Of a stretch of DNA of 64,000 nt, positions 7,679 to 15,699 are shown in pieces; positions within the stretch are counted from its first letter, which is position 1, and every line of letters starts with the position of its first letter. The notes beneath the pieces are model-generated. The model had not been told where the DNA came from, did not search any database, and was given only the letters and a program-made list of their open reading frames with translations. A program made the translations under genes and the position numbers. This stretch comes from AV40 sp038230255 (GTDB lineage: Bacteria > Verrucomicrobiota > Verrucomicrobiia > Chthoniobacterales > UBA10450), in NCBI GenBank assembly GCA_038230255.1, contig JBBRNP010000002.1, positions 434,001 to 498,000 of the forward strand, written 5' to 3'.

Positions 7679-9646
7679 TCATTTCAGACGCGCGTGCGCA
7701 TCCTTTTCGATCCAATCCCAAATTGCTTCGAGCCGGCCGCCGACATTGGTTTTAATTTTGTTTAGTTGTTCGGCGCTGAATTTACCTTTGTCGGGCCGCC
7801 GCTGCACGAAAATGTAATATTTGATCTTCGGCTCGGTTCCCGAGCCGCGCACCGCAATTCGCGTTTTGTCTTCTAACTCGAAGATCGACATCTTCTGTTT
7901 CGGAATCACGTCGCCTTCCACGTCGCGAATGGCTTGTTTCTCGAAATCGGTGATGCCGCTGACCTTTGATCCGGAAACTTCAGGAGGCGGTCGGCTGGCA
8001 TAGGATTCGAGCAAGCGCGCGATTTTGTCCGCGCCTTCCGCGCCTTCAAAATATAGCGACGCGTTCTTCTCCTCGAAATAGCCGAACTCGGCGAACGCTT
8101 CATCGAGCAGTTGATCGACGGTGCGGCCCTGGGACTTCGCGTAAGCGGCCATTTCGCAAAACATAATCCCGGCGGCGTTGCCGTCTTTGTCGCGAACGAA
8201 ATCCGCGCCGCTGTAACCGTAGCTCTCTTCGCTCCCAAAAACGTAGAACGAGGAATGCTTCAAGCGCGCGGCCCGAGTTTCTTCTTCGGAAAGCTGACGA
8301 TACTTCTTGCGAATCTCTTCCGGGAGCGCGCTCTCATATTTCTCGAGCTTGGCCCCGAAATATTTGAAGCCGGTCAGAGTCTCGACGCAGCGGACGCCAA
8401 AGTGTTCCGGAATCACTTTCTGCAGATCGGTCGTGACGAAAGTTTTAATGACCACGGCGCGCGATGCATTTTCCTGGTTCAGAATTCCCAATTCGAAAAG
8501 CTTCTTCAGTCGATAGTATGCCAGTAAAGAGCCGATCTGATTGCCGCTGATTAGTTTCATTTCGCCGGTCGCGCTCCGGACGGCCACGCCGAGCCGGTCG
8601 GAATCGGGATCGGTCGCGATGACGACGTCGGCATTCGTTTTCTTGGCGAGCTCGATTCCGAGCGTCAACGCTTCGGCATTCTCCGGGTTCGGCGATTTCA
8701 CCGTGGAAAAGCGCGGATCGAATTTTTCCTGTTCCGGAACAATTTCAAAATTGAACCCAAGCTGCTTCAACATCGGTTCAAGGGTTACGGCTCCGGTTCC
8801 GTGCAGCGGTGTGAAAACAATTCTGAGTGCCTTGGTGTTGCCCAAAACTGTTCGGTCGACAACGATCGACTCGAGCCGCTTCATGTAGGCTTCATCGACG
8901 TCTTTGCCCAGGGTCGTGACGCTTCCTTGTCGATCTTTAGCGAGCGGTTCGTAGCTCTCGCTTTTGATCGCGTTCACTTTTGCGATGATCCCACTCGCGT
9001 GGGGGTCGATCACCTGCGCGCCGTCCGCGAAATAAACTTTGTAGCCGTTGTCATGCGGCGGATTGTGACTGGCCGTAATGACAATTCCAGCGGTCGCATT
9101 CAAATGACGAACGGTGAAAGACAATTCTGGAGTCGAGCGCGGACCGTCGAAGACGTAAGCGTCACAACCGTTTTCGGCCGCAACTTTCGCTGTCAGCTCG
9201 GTGAATTCGTCCGAGAAGAAGCGCGTGTCATGCGCGATCACGATTTTCGGGCGCTTCTCGATTTTATTTCGAGCGTGCCACTCTTTCGCGTAGGCGACCA
9301 AACCCTGAGTCGCGCGATTCACGTTTGCGAAGTTCATCGCGTTGGTGCCGACGCAGGGAAATTGTGGACGCTGATCTGCGCCGGCATTTCCGCGCTCGAC
9401 TTTGGTCACAATCTTTCCGATCGTCCGTCCGCGCAACCCTCCGGTGCCGAATTCGAGCGTTTTGTAAAAGCGATCGTTCAGCTCGTCCCACGCGCTGAGG
9501 GCGAGAAGTTCGTCGACGACGCGTCCATAAAGTTCGGAAGGCGCGTTGGCGAGCAACCAGCGAATATTTTTCGCGGCTGACTCAAGCAATTGCTGATTTG
9601 CTAACGCTTTGTCGATCTTCACTCCGGTCTCGTCACGTGCGGCCAT
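7679..9646 (-). CDS. Alpha-D-phosphohexomutase (phosphoglucomutase/phosphomannomutase)
   Basis: A protein of about 655 residues from ATG 9646. The upstream in-frame ATG at 9724 would overlap divergent sucC and is unlikely. The four-domain phosphohexomutase signatures are in order: active-site TASHNPPHDNGYKVYF (phosphoserine Ser), metal loop DPDSDRLGVA, sugar-binding GSEESYGY and phosphate-binding RGSGTEPKIKYYIFV. The enzyme interconverts hexose 1- and 6-phosphates (or pentose phosphates in the PGM2-like branch). Length above 600 suits the PGM2-like subgroup. Substrate choice cannot be fixed from sequence alone. Confidence 0.9.
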   Translation of the reverse strand: MAARDETGVKIDKALANQQLLESAAKNIRWLLANAPSELYGRVVDELLALSAWDELNDRFYKTLEFGTGGLRGRTIGKIVTKVERGNAGADQRPQFPCVGTNAMNFANVNRATQGLVAYAKEWHARNKIEKRPKIVIAHDTRFFSDEFTELTAKVAAENGCDAYVFDGPRSTPELSFTVRHLNATAGIVITASHNPPHDNGYKVYFADGAQVIDPHASGIIAKVNAIKSESYEPLAKDRQGSVTTLGKDVDEAYMKRLESIVVDRTVLGNTKALRIVFTPLHGTGAVTLEPMLKQLGFNFEIVPEQEKFDPRFSTVKSPNPENAEALTLGIELAKKTNADVVIATDPDSDRLGVAVRSATGEMKLISGNQIGSLLAYYRLKKLFELGILNQENASRAVVIKTFVTTDLQKVIPEHFGVRCVETLTGFKYFGAKLEKYESALPEEIRKKYRQLSEEETRAARLKHSSFYVFGSEESYGYSGADFVRDKDGNAAGIMFCEMAAYAKSQGRTVDQLLDEAFAEFGYFEEKNASLYFEGAEGADKIARLLESYASRPPPEVSGSKVSGITDFEKQAIRDVEGDVIPKQKMSIFELEDKTRIAVRGSGTEPKIKYYIFVQRRPDKGKFSAEQLNKIKTNVGGRLEAIWDWIEKDAHARLK

Positions 9647-9703
9647 GCGCACCGAATTTCGATTGCCGTCCGCACATTTCAAGGCTTTGCTCGCTATCGC
9701 GCG

Positions 9704-10918
9704 ATGAATATTCACGAGTATCAAGCCAAGGAGCTGCTGGAGAAATTCGGCGTCGCCACCACCCGTGGAAAAGTTGCGTCAACGCCTGATGAAGCCGAAG
9801 CAATCGCGCGCGAGCTGGTTGGGGACAGTCCGGCTCGGACTGTCGATCTTGTGGTCAAGGCCCAGATCCATGCCGGTGGTCGAGGGAAGGGGACTTTCAA
9901 AAACGGATTCAAAGGCGGCGTCCACATCGTTAAATCGCCGAAGGAAGCGCGGGAAGTCGCGGAGAAAATGCTGGGCGAGGTCCTGGTCACCCATCAAACC
10001 GGAGCGGCCGGTCGAGTCGTGCACAAGGTTCTGGTGGGCGAATCGGCCGCGATCGCGCGCGAAATTTATTTTGCGATCTTGCTCGATCGCGCAATCGCTG
10101 CGCCGCTGATCGTCGCCAGCACCGAAGGCGGAGTCGAAATCGAAACGGTTGCGTCCAAGTCGCCCGAGAGAATTATTCGCGAGCCGATCGACCCGCTGGC
10201 CGGCCTGCAATTATTTCAAACGCGCAAACTGGCGAAACAACTCGGGTTCGAGCAATCGCAAACAAAAGCGGCCACGAAATTGTTCGACGGATTGTATCGC
10301 ACGTTCATCGGCTGCGATTGCTCGATGGTCGAAATCAATCCGCTGGTGGTGACCAAGAAAAACGATATCCTCGCGCTCGACGCGAAATTTAATTTCGATG
10401 ACAACGCGCTTTACCGGCATCCGGAGATCGCCGCGATGCGGGATGTGGCGGAGGAAGATCCCCGGGAAGTCGAAGCTTCAAAACACGAACTCAACTACAT
10501 CGGACTCGACGGCAACATCGCCTGTCTCGTCAACGGCGCGGGTCTCGCGATGGCGACGATGGACATCATCAAATTTTATGGCGGCAATCCGGCCAACTTC
10601 CTCGATGTCGGCGGTGGCGCGACCGAAGAGCAGGTGACCGAAGCATTTAAAATTCTGATCGCCGACAAAAACGTGAAAGCGATCCTGGTAAACATTTTCG
10701 GCGGGATCATGAAAGTGGACGTGATCGCGCAGGGGATCATCAATGCGGCAAAAGCGGTGAAGCTTTCTGTTCCGGTGGTCGTCAGGTTGGAAGGAACGAA
10801 CGTGAAGAAGGGAAAACAACTCCTCAAGGAAAGTGGCGTCGAACTAATCCCGGCGGATGATCTCTCGGATGCCGCCCAGAAAGCGGTCAAAGCCGCGCAG
10901 ACCGCAAGTTCCAACTGA
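9704..10918 (+). CDS. sucC: Succinyl-CoA ligase (ADP-forming) beta subunit
   Basis: A protein of 404 residues. The N terminus MNIHEYQAKELLEKFGV and the ATP-grasp domain VVKAQIHAGGRGKGTFKNGF are diagnostic. The CoA-ligase part has CSMVEINPLVV, ALDAKFNFDDNAL, NGAGLAMATMDIIKFYGG and DVGGGATEEQV. It makes ATP and succinate from succinyl-CoA with SucD in the TCA cycle. Divergent from the phosphohexomutase, with 57 bp between starts. Unusually, sucD is not adjacent but lies 2.1 kb downstream on the same strand behind three unrelated genes. Confidence 0.97.
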   Translation: MNIHEYQAKELLEKFGVATTRGKVASTPDEAEAIARELVGDSPARTVDLVVKAQIHAGGRGKGTFKNGFKGGVHIVKSPKEAREVAEKMLGEVLVTHQTGAAGRVVHKVLVGESAAIAREIYFAILLDRAIAAPLIVASTEGGVEIETVASKSPERIIREPIDPLAGLQLFQTRKLAKQLGFEQSQTKAATKLFDGLYRTFIGCDCSMVEINPLVVTKKNDILALDAKFNFDDNALYRHPEIAAMRDVAEEDPREVEASKHELNYIGLDGNIACLVNGAGLAMATMDIIKFYGGNPANFLDVGGGATEEQVTEAFKILIADKNVKAILVNIFGGIMKVDVIAQGIINAAKAVKLSVPVVVRLEGTNVKKGKQLLKESGVELIPADDLSDAAQKAVKAAQTASSN

Positions 10919-10953
10919 ATCGAAGCCAATGAACCGTCGAGCAAAAGGCTTCA

Positions 10954-11028
10954 GCCCGCTAATCACGCGAAAATACGCGAATGAGAATTTATTTTTAGCG
11001 TTATTCGCGTGTTTCGCGGGCAGTCTTC
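10954..11028. repeat. Intergenic repeat, CCCGCTAATCACGCGAA family (copy 1)
   Basis: It runs from AGCCCGCTAATCACGCGAA (10954-10972) to a 34-bp block at 10995-11028. That block is the exact reverse complement of 31719-31752, and the 19-bp start matches 31863-31881 in reverse. It occupies the gap between sucC and the hydrolase gene. Confidence 0.85.
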
Positions 11029-11087
11029 CTGATTGTCTCATGGTGACGCGTGATTTCGTCGTCGATCAGTCCAAAGTCTGAAGGGAT

Positions 11088-12212
11088 ATGATCTATCGCT
11101 TTTTGCATTTGCTCGGTTTGAAGTCTTGTTTGGGATTTCGCGCGGCGCTTCTTGCCTGTTTGGCATTGGCGCAAAGTGCGGCGGCGGACGATTTACCCCG
11201 CAAAGCCAAAGCCGCGCGCGAAAGGTATCCAAATGTCGATGTGATCTACGATTCTGTGACGGCGCCAGACGGAAAACGTTTGCGGACAATCATCACCAAG
11301 CCGCGCAACGCGAAAGCAAAACTCCCCGTAATTTTTATCGCCGGCTGGTTGAGCTGCGATTCGGTCGAAGCGCCGGCGGATACCAAGGATGCGAGCGGTC
11401 TCGTTTTTCGCGGGCTCGCGCAATTTCCGGAGTTCAGTCTCTTTCGGGTGGATAAACAAGGAATCGGCGACAGCGAAGGTGTCTGCGGCGAAACCGATTT
11501 CGATTCAGAGTTGGCCGGTTACCGCGCCGCGTTTCGCGCGTTAAAGAATTACGACTTCATCGATTCGAATCGTGTTTATATTCTCGGCATTAGCAACGGT
11601 GGCGGTTTCGCGCCTCTGGTTCCGGAATCGGAGGCCGAGCAACGCCAGGTGCGCGGATACCTTTCCGTCGGCGGTTGGGCCACGACCTGGTTCGAGCACA
11701 TGCTCGAAATTGAACGTCGGCGTTTCGCTTTGATGGGCAAATCTCCGGCGGAAGTGACCGAGCGGATGAAAAACTCCACGGCGCTTTATTACGAGTGGCT
11801 GATCAAAGGCAAAGCCGTCGATGCGATTCTAAAAGAACAGCCGCAGTTGGAGGAACTTTGGCCGGAAGGCAAAGATCATGCGCATTTGTATGGTCGGCCG
11901 CTCGCGTTTTACGAACAGCTGCAAAAACTAAATCTCGCGGCTGCCTGGTCGAATGTGAAAGTCGCGACTTACGCGATGCGGGGTCAGTTCGATTGGATCA
12001 TGAGTCCGGAGGATGCCGGATTAATCGCGTCCTACGTAAACTCCAATCGGCAACTGGCGTTTTCTCATGAAATCCCGCAGATGGGCCACACCTTTCAGCA
12101 TTATCTGAGTTTTGCCGACGCGTTTAAAGGCAAGAGCGCGCCATTCGATCCAAAGGTGACCGGATTACTCGTCGATTGGCTCAAACACGAAGCAATTACC
12201 CGTGAAGATTAA
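11088..12212 (+). CDS. Secreted alpha/beta hydrolase
   Basis: A protein of 374 residues with a signal peptide (about residues 1-33, ending AAA). It has an alpha/beta-hydrolase core: VIFIAGWLSCD oxyanion region, nucleophile elbow GISNGGG, likely acid Asp in GQFDWIMSPED and catalytic His in GHTFQHYL. The natural substrate is unknown. It might be an esterase or peptidase of the PF00561/Abhydrolase group. The last 11 nt overlap the next gene's GTG start, so the three genes 11088-12941 form a translationally linked set inserted between sucC and sucD. Confidence 0.75.
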   Translation: MIYRFLHLLGLKSCLGFRAALLACLALAQSAAADDLPRKAKAARERYPNVDVIYDSVTAPDGKRLRTIITKPRNAKAKLPVIFIAGWLSCDSVEAPADTKDASGLVFRGLAQFPEFSLFRVDKQGIGDSEGVCGETDFDSELAGYRAAFRALKNYDFIDSNRVYILGISNGGGFAPLVPESEAEQRQVRGYLSVGGWATTWFEHMLEIERRRFALMGKSPAEVTERMKNSTALYYEWLIKGKAVDAILKEQPQLEELWPEGKDHAHLYGRPLAFYEQLQKLNLAAAWSNVKVATYAMRGQFDWIMSPEDAGLIASYVNSNRQLAFSHEIPQMGHTFQHYLSFADAFKGKSAPFDPKVTGLLVDWLKHEAITRED

Positions 12213-12585
12213 ATCGATCGCATTTGTCGGAATTCCCGTGAACGACATGAAACGGGCGCGTGAGTTTTATGAAGGCATTCTCGGACTGAAAATGTCGGAG
12301 GAAATGGGCAAGGGACATTGGGTCGAGTATGAGATCGGAGATGGGACGCTCGCCCTTGGGAATTTTCCGGACCAATGGAAACCGGCAGAAGAAGGTACGA
12401 GTGCCGCGCTTGAAGTTGAAAATTTCGACGAAGCGATCAAGCACTTGAAAGACCGGAAGGTTTCATTCGACGCCGAACCATTCGAGAGCCCGTGCTGTCA
12501 CATGGCCGTCGTAAAAGATCCGGACGGGAACAAGTTGATCATTCACAAATTGAAACCCGAGGACGAGAAAGAACCCTGCCCATGA
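12202..12585 (+). CDS. VOC-family (glyoxalase-like) protein 1
   Basis: A protein of 127 residues from GTG 12202. One VOC fold made of two beta-alpha-beta3 units: SIAFVGIPVNDMKRAREFYE at the start and a closing VKDPDGNKLIIHKLK. A His in the GHWVEYEIGD strand and Glu in the KLIIHK region are candidate metal ligands. Chemistry is not predictable. The stop overlaps the next ATG in ATGA, so coupled translation is likely. It is a paralogue of the next gene. Confidence 0.8.
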   Translation: MKIKSIAFVGIPVNDMKRAREFYEGILGLKMSEEMGKGHWVEYEIGDGTLALGNFPDQWKPAEEGTSAALEVENFDEAIKHLKDRKVSFDAEPFESPCCHMAVVKDPDGNKLIIHKLKPEDEKEPCP

Positions 12586-12941
12586 TCACAAACGAAGTCG
12601 CATTTGTCGCCATTGCCGTTTCCGACAAGGAACGCGCGCGAAAATTTTATCAGGAAACGCTTGAGTTAAAACCGACGACTACTGCCATGGAAGGCGCGTG
12701 GGTTGAGTATGATCTTGGCCCGGTCACAATCGGCGTTGGCTGTCATCCCGCATGGAAACCGTCGCGCGACGGAACAACCGTTGCCTTTGAAGTTGGAGAC
12801 ATGGACGGCACGATCGCGAAACTAAAAGAGCGCGGCGTGACGTTCGACATGGAGAAAACCGAAACGCCGGTTTGCTGGATGGCGCAGTTCCGCGATCCGG
12901 ACGGAAACAAGCTCGTCGTTCACAAGAGAAAGAAGAAATGA
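12582..12941 (+). CDS. VOC-family (glyoxalase-like) protein 2
   Basis: A protein of 119 residues. The start at ATG 12582 is preferred over an in-frame upstream codon at 12492, because it overlaps the previous stop by 4 nt and begins exactly at the VOC fold (EVAFVAIAVSDKERARKFYQ). It ends FRDPDGNKLVVHKRKKK. Similarity to the previous gene across the whole length points to tandem duplication. The substrate is unknown. Confidence 0.8.
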   Translation: MITNEVAFVAIAVSDKERARKFYQETLELKPTTTAMEGAWVEYDLGPVTIGVGCHPAWKPSRDGTTVAFEVGDMDGTIAKLKERGVTFDMEKTETPVCWMAQFRDPDGNKLVVHKRKKK

Positions 12942-12985
12942 CGAAATCCGAAAATAGCGCGTTGATCATTGCGCTGCTCTTCATT

Positions 12986-13034
12986 ATTCGAGCTTCGTCA
13001 TTGTTTCGTCATTCGTTATTCGAGCTTCGTCATT
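12986..13034. repeat. 17-bp direct repeat upstream of sucD
   Basis: ATTCGAGCTTCGTCATT occurs at 12986-13002 and 13018-13034 with a related TTTCGTCATT between. It ends 6 nt before the sucD start codon and is unlike coding sequence. It looks like the tail of a dispersed repeat that now forms the sucD leader. Confidence 0.7.
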
Positions 13035-13040
13035 AATCCC

Positions 13041-13916
13041 ATGTCTGTCTTGGTCGATAAAAATACTCGGCTCGTTGTTCAGGGAATCACCGGAAGCGCC
13101 GGTGCCTTTCACACCCGGCAATGCATCGAGTACGGGACAAATGTCGTTGCCGGTGTGACGCCCGGAAAAGGCGGACAGATGTTCGACGATAAGATCCCAG
13201 TGTTCGACACGGTTTGGGAAGCCAAACAAAAAACGAAGGGCAACGTCTCGATGATTTTTGTTCCGGCTGCGTTCGCGGCGGATTCAATTCTCGAAGCCGT
13301 CGACGCAGATCTCGATCTTGTCGTCTGCATCACCGAAGGAATTCCAGTGATGGACATGATGCGGGTCAAAGCGCAGATGCGCGGGAAACGAACACGGCTG
13401 ATCGGACCGAATTGTCCGGGAATCATCACGCCAGGCGCGTGCAAGATCGGGATCATGCCCGGTTACATTCACAAAGAGGGAAAGGTTGCTGTGATCTCGC
13501 GCTCAGGCACGCTCACCTACGAAGCGGTTTGGCAACTGACTTCGCGCGGTTACGGTCAATCGACTTGTATCGGCATCGGCGGCGATCCGATCGGCGGCTT
13601 GTCGCATCTCGATGCAGTAAAACTTTTTAACGACGACAAAAATACTGATGCAATGATTCTGATCGGGGAGATCGGCGGCTCAGCCGAAGAAGAAGCGGCG
13701 GCCTGGATCAAATCGAATTGCAAGAAACCGGTGGCGGCATTCATCGCCGGAATGACCGCGCCGCCCGGGCGCCGAATGGGTCACGCGGGCGCGATTGTTT
13801 CCGGAGGCAAAGGAACTGCGGCCGGAAAAATCGAAGCATTGAAGGCGGCGGGGATCACCGTCGCTGAAACGCCGGCCACAATCGCAGACACCCTGATCGC
13901 GCGAATCAAAAAATAA
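13041..13916 (+). CDS. sucD: Succinyl-CoA ligase (ADP-forming) alpha subunit
   Basis: A protein of 291 residues from ATG 13041. The longer frame from 12969 only translates repeat DNA. It starts MSVLVDKNTRLVVQGITGSA and contains the CoA-binding Rossmann part, GPNCPGIITPGACKIGIMPG, SRSGTLTYEAVWQLT, GIGGDPIGG and the phosphohistidine region GHAGAIVSGGKGTAAGKIEA with its active His. Partner of SucC. Spatial separation from sucC is unusual, so the pair may be expressed from separate transcripts. Confidence 0.96.
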   Translation: MSVLVDKNTRLVVQGITGSAGAFHTRQCIEYGTNVVAGVTPGKGGQMFDDKIPVFDTVWEAKQKTKGNVSMIFVPAAFAADSILEAVDADLDLVVCITEGIPVMDMMRVKAQMRGKRTRLIGPNCPGIITPGACKIGIMPGYIHKEGKVAVISRSGTLTYEAVWQLTSRGYGQSTCIGIGGDPIGGLSHLDAVKLFNDDKNTDAMILIGEIGGSAEEEAAAWIKSNCKKPVAAFIAGMTAPPGRRMGHAGAIVSGGKGTAAGKIEALKAAGITVAETPATIADTLIARIKK

Positions 13917-13940
13917 TTTCGCGCCATCGCAGTCGCGTCC

Positions 13941-14064
13941 GTCTAACGAGACACAAGATTAGCGACCGCGCCCGAGAGCGCGCGTGGCTGCTAGCTGGAC
14001 GAACTAACTAAATCAAAATTACGCATCAGAGCGAGGCGCGGTTGGCTGCATCGCCTGGCTAGAT
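13941..14064 (-). repeat. attC-like integron recombination site 2 (124 bp)
   Basis: Read on the minus strand, it opens ATCTAGCCAGGCGATGCAGC and closes TCTCGTTAGAC. The closing box fits the GTTRRRY core-site consensus, and the opening box is a one-base-degenerate RYYYAAC. Both ends closely match the 124-bp site at 14386-14509, while the centre differs, which is how attC sites behave. It covers the 3' end of the small cassette gene, whose tail QAMQPTAPRSDA is translated from it. Confidence 0.7.
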
Positions 14065-14387
14065 GATTGGTGTCTCCATCGCGAAATGCATGGTACAAGA
14101 AATCCGAAGCAGACGCCTACAAAGACCGTCCATGGAAGAATGAATGCGAGGGGATTTGGACCTGTTTCGAAATTACCGGTTGGATGATGCCGATTGTAAT
14201 ATGACACAAACATCGAGATGGGTTGCCAAATCCACGCCCACAGCGTGAACCACACCGAATAAATCTCTACTCCGGTGCGTTTCCATTCGGCCAATGCCCG
14301 GAGGCTCGCGGTAAACAACAACCATGTCCCGACGAAATGAATCATTGTGGCGAGGATGAAAGCTTTTATAGAGAAACGCTTTTTCAT
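14019..14387 (-). CDS. Integron-cassette small membrane protein
   Basis: A protein of 122 residues with three hydrophobic segments (about 8-31, 45-61, 80-102) and basic ends. I do not recognise the family. The ATG overlaps the GTTAGAT core of the neighbouring attC-like site (GTTAGATG), the classic position for a cassette gene just inside its recombination point. The last ~14 residues (SSQAMQPTAPRSDA) are encoded by the following attC-like site, so the true fold probably ends near residue 108. With its attC the unit is about 445 bp, a normal cassette size. Confidence 0.6.
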   Translation of the reverse strand: MKKRFSIKAFILATMIHFVGTWLLFTASLRALAEWKRTGVEIYSVWFTLWAWIWQPISMFVSYYNRHHPTGNFETGPNPLAFILPWTVFVGVCFGFLVPCISRWRHQSSSQAMQPTAPRSDA

Positions 14388-14509
14388 CTAACGAGACCAA
14401 GATTAGCTACCGCTGGCGAGAGCGTGCATGGCTTGCAATGGACGTGCTTTTATAGAGTGAAGCGAGGCATTACGCCGACCAGCGCTTGGCTGCATCGCTT
14501 GGTTAGGCG
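14386..14509 (-). repeat. attC-like integron recombination site 1 (124 bp)
   Basis: Read on the minus strand, it opens GCCTAACCAAGCGATGCAGC (perfect RYYYAAC) and closes CTTGGTCTCGTTAGAT (perfect GTTRRRY). CTAAC and CCAAG near one end pair with CTTGG and GTTAG near the other, giving the folded-stem pairing expected of attC. Same length as site 2. It lies at the 3' end of the beta-lactamase-fold gene. Confidence 0.75.
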
Positions 14510-15629
14510 TCTTGCGTGGCAAAGGATAACCGGGCCAACGATATTGGTCGCCGATCGCTTCCACCAAAATGTTCTTCAAAACTTCAATATCCGTGTTTGC
14601 ATTCATCAGAATCACCGCACCTTCTCCCGTCTCGAAGGCGACGGTCACGGCATTGAAGCCGACGTTATCTCCATTGTGCCCAAACCTCAGCGGAGTTCCG
14701 CCGAGGAAAAACCCGAGGCCGGAGTCGTCGTTTTGCTTTGTCAGCATTTGACGCGTCATCGACTGAGAAATCACGGGATTCGACGTGCCTGCAAGCGAAC
14801 GCTGAATACCGATCAGGAATCGAGCTAAATCTCCGGCGGTGGTCCACAGTCCGCCAGCCGCGAGTTCTGGCTTAACATGCCAGCGGCCGTCGACGGCGCG
14901 ACGGGGGGCATCGGCGTAACCGGTCGCGGCGCGACGCGCCCATGATTCGGGTAGCGGTTGCGAATACGTGCTAGACGACATTCCGAGAGGCTTCAACACC
15001 GCCTCTTCCATATAGTCCGCAAACGATCTGCCCGTAACGTCGATCATCATTTGCTGCATCACGAGGTAGCCGCCGCCTGAGTAGCGCCAATGGCTTCCAG
15101 GGATTTGATCGACGCGAACCGGCCGAGTGTTAGCGGGTGCCTGCCCGTCGAGAATCTGCACAAGAGACGGGATCGGCGCACCGACCGAATAGCCGGGAAA
15201 ACCAGACCCTGTCAGTCCAGCGCTGTGACTAAGAATCAGCCGCAGCGTGACGGGATGATCTTTTGTAAAGCGATTTTCAGGGACGTGCCAACTGCGTAGC
15301 TTGGCGTTGACGTTTTCGTCGAGTGACACCTTGCCCTCGTCAACAAGACGCAGTGCACCTAATGCTGCTACCGGTTTGCTGACAGATCCGGCCTGAAATA
15401 ACGTCGACGATGTAACCGGTAGTTTCTTCTCTTCGTCCGCAAACCCGTAGCTCTGCTCCCTGATGATGCGGCTGCCCTGAAGCACTGCTATAGCAACGCC
15501 CGGAATATGGCGGCTCTTCATTTGCGCTGTGATCACGTCGTCGACGTGATCACCTCGAGCCGGGCTAGCACTACATAAGCAGAGTGCCGCAACCAAAAAG
15601 ATGCCGAAGAGAGACGCTGAAATCTTCAC
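14403..15629 (-). CDS. Serine hydrolase, beta-lactamase/S12 fold, integron-cassette gene
   Basis: A protein of 408 residues from GTG 15629, with a signal peptide (about 1-26, ending ARG). The penicillin-binding fold shows FQAGSVSKPVAALGALRL (SxxK nucleophile motif SVSK), RYSGGGYLVMQQ in place of the YxN motif, and FGHNGDNVGF (HNG in place of KTG). This fits class C-like esterases/D-aminopeptidases, and antibiotic hydrolysis is not implied. The final ~37 residues (from about PNQAMQPSAGRRNASL) are translated attC-like DNA. The start lies directly inside a GTTAGGC box (15630-15636, minus strand), so the gene is the first cassette of a short array. Confidence 0.8.
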   Translation of the reverse strand: MKISASLFGIFLVAALCLCSASPARGDHVDDVITAQMKSRHIPGVAIAVLQGSRIIREQSYGFADEEKKLPVTSSTLFQAGSVSKPVAALGALRLVDEGKVSLDENVNAKLRSWHVPENRFTKDHPVTLRLILSHSAGLTGSGFPGYSVGAPIPSLVQILDGQAPANTRPVRVDQIPGSHWRYSGGGYLVMQQMMIDVTGRSFADYMEEAVLKPLGMSSSTYSQPLPESWARRAATGYADAPRRAVDGRWHVKPELAAGGLWTTAGDLARFLIGIQRSLAGTSNPVISQSMTRQMLTKQNDDSGLGFFLGGTPLRFGHNGDNVGFNAVTVAFETGEGAVILMNANTDIEVLKNILVEAIGDQYRWPGYPLPRKTPNQAMQPSAGRRNASLHSIKARPLQAMHALASGS

Positions 15630-15686
15630 GCCTAACTAGAATTAGACGAATATTCGTAATATAAGGCGAATATTTTTTCGGCTAAC
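15630..15686 (-). other. Upstream boundary of cassette array
   Basis: On the minus strand GTTAGCC (15680-15686) and GTTAGGC (15630-15636) bracket 43 bp containing the palindrome CGAATATTCG. The second box abuts the GTG of the serine hydrolase gene and fits the integron core-site consensus GTTRRRY. It may be a remnant attI or attC half. No integrase gene is in the window. Confidence 0.4.
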
Positions 15687-15699
15687 AAGATAGAAACGA

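Noticed and set aside
13299..13316. CTCGATCTTG near-matches to the iterated motif (also near 20943 and 39995)
   Set aside because: They lack the GTCGATCTT core and were not counted.
14403..15629. Serine hydrolase as an antibiotic-resistance beta-lactamase
   Set aside because: The YxN and KTG boxes are altered (YSG, HNG), typical of esterase/peptidase relatives.
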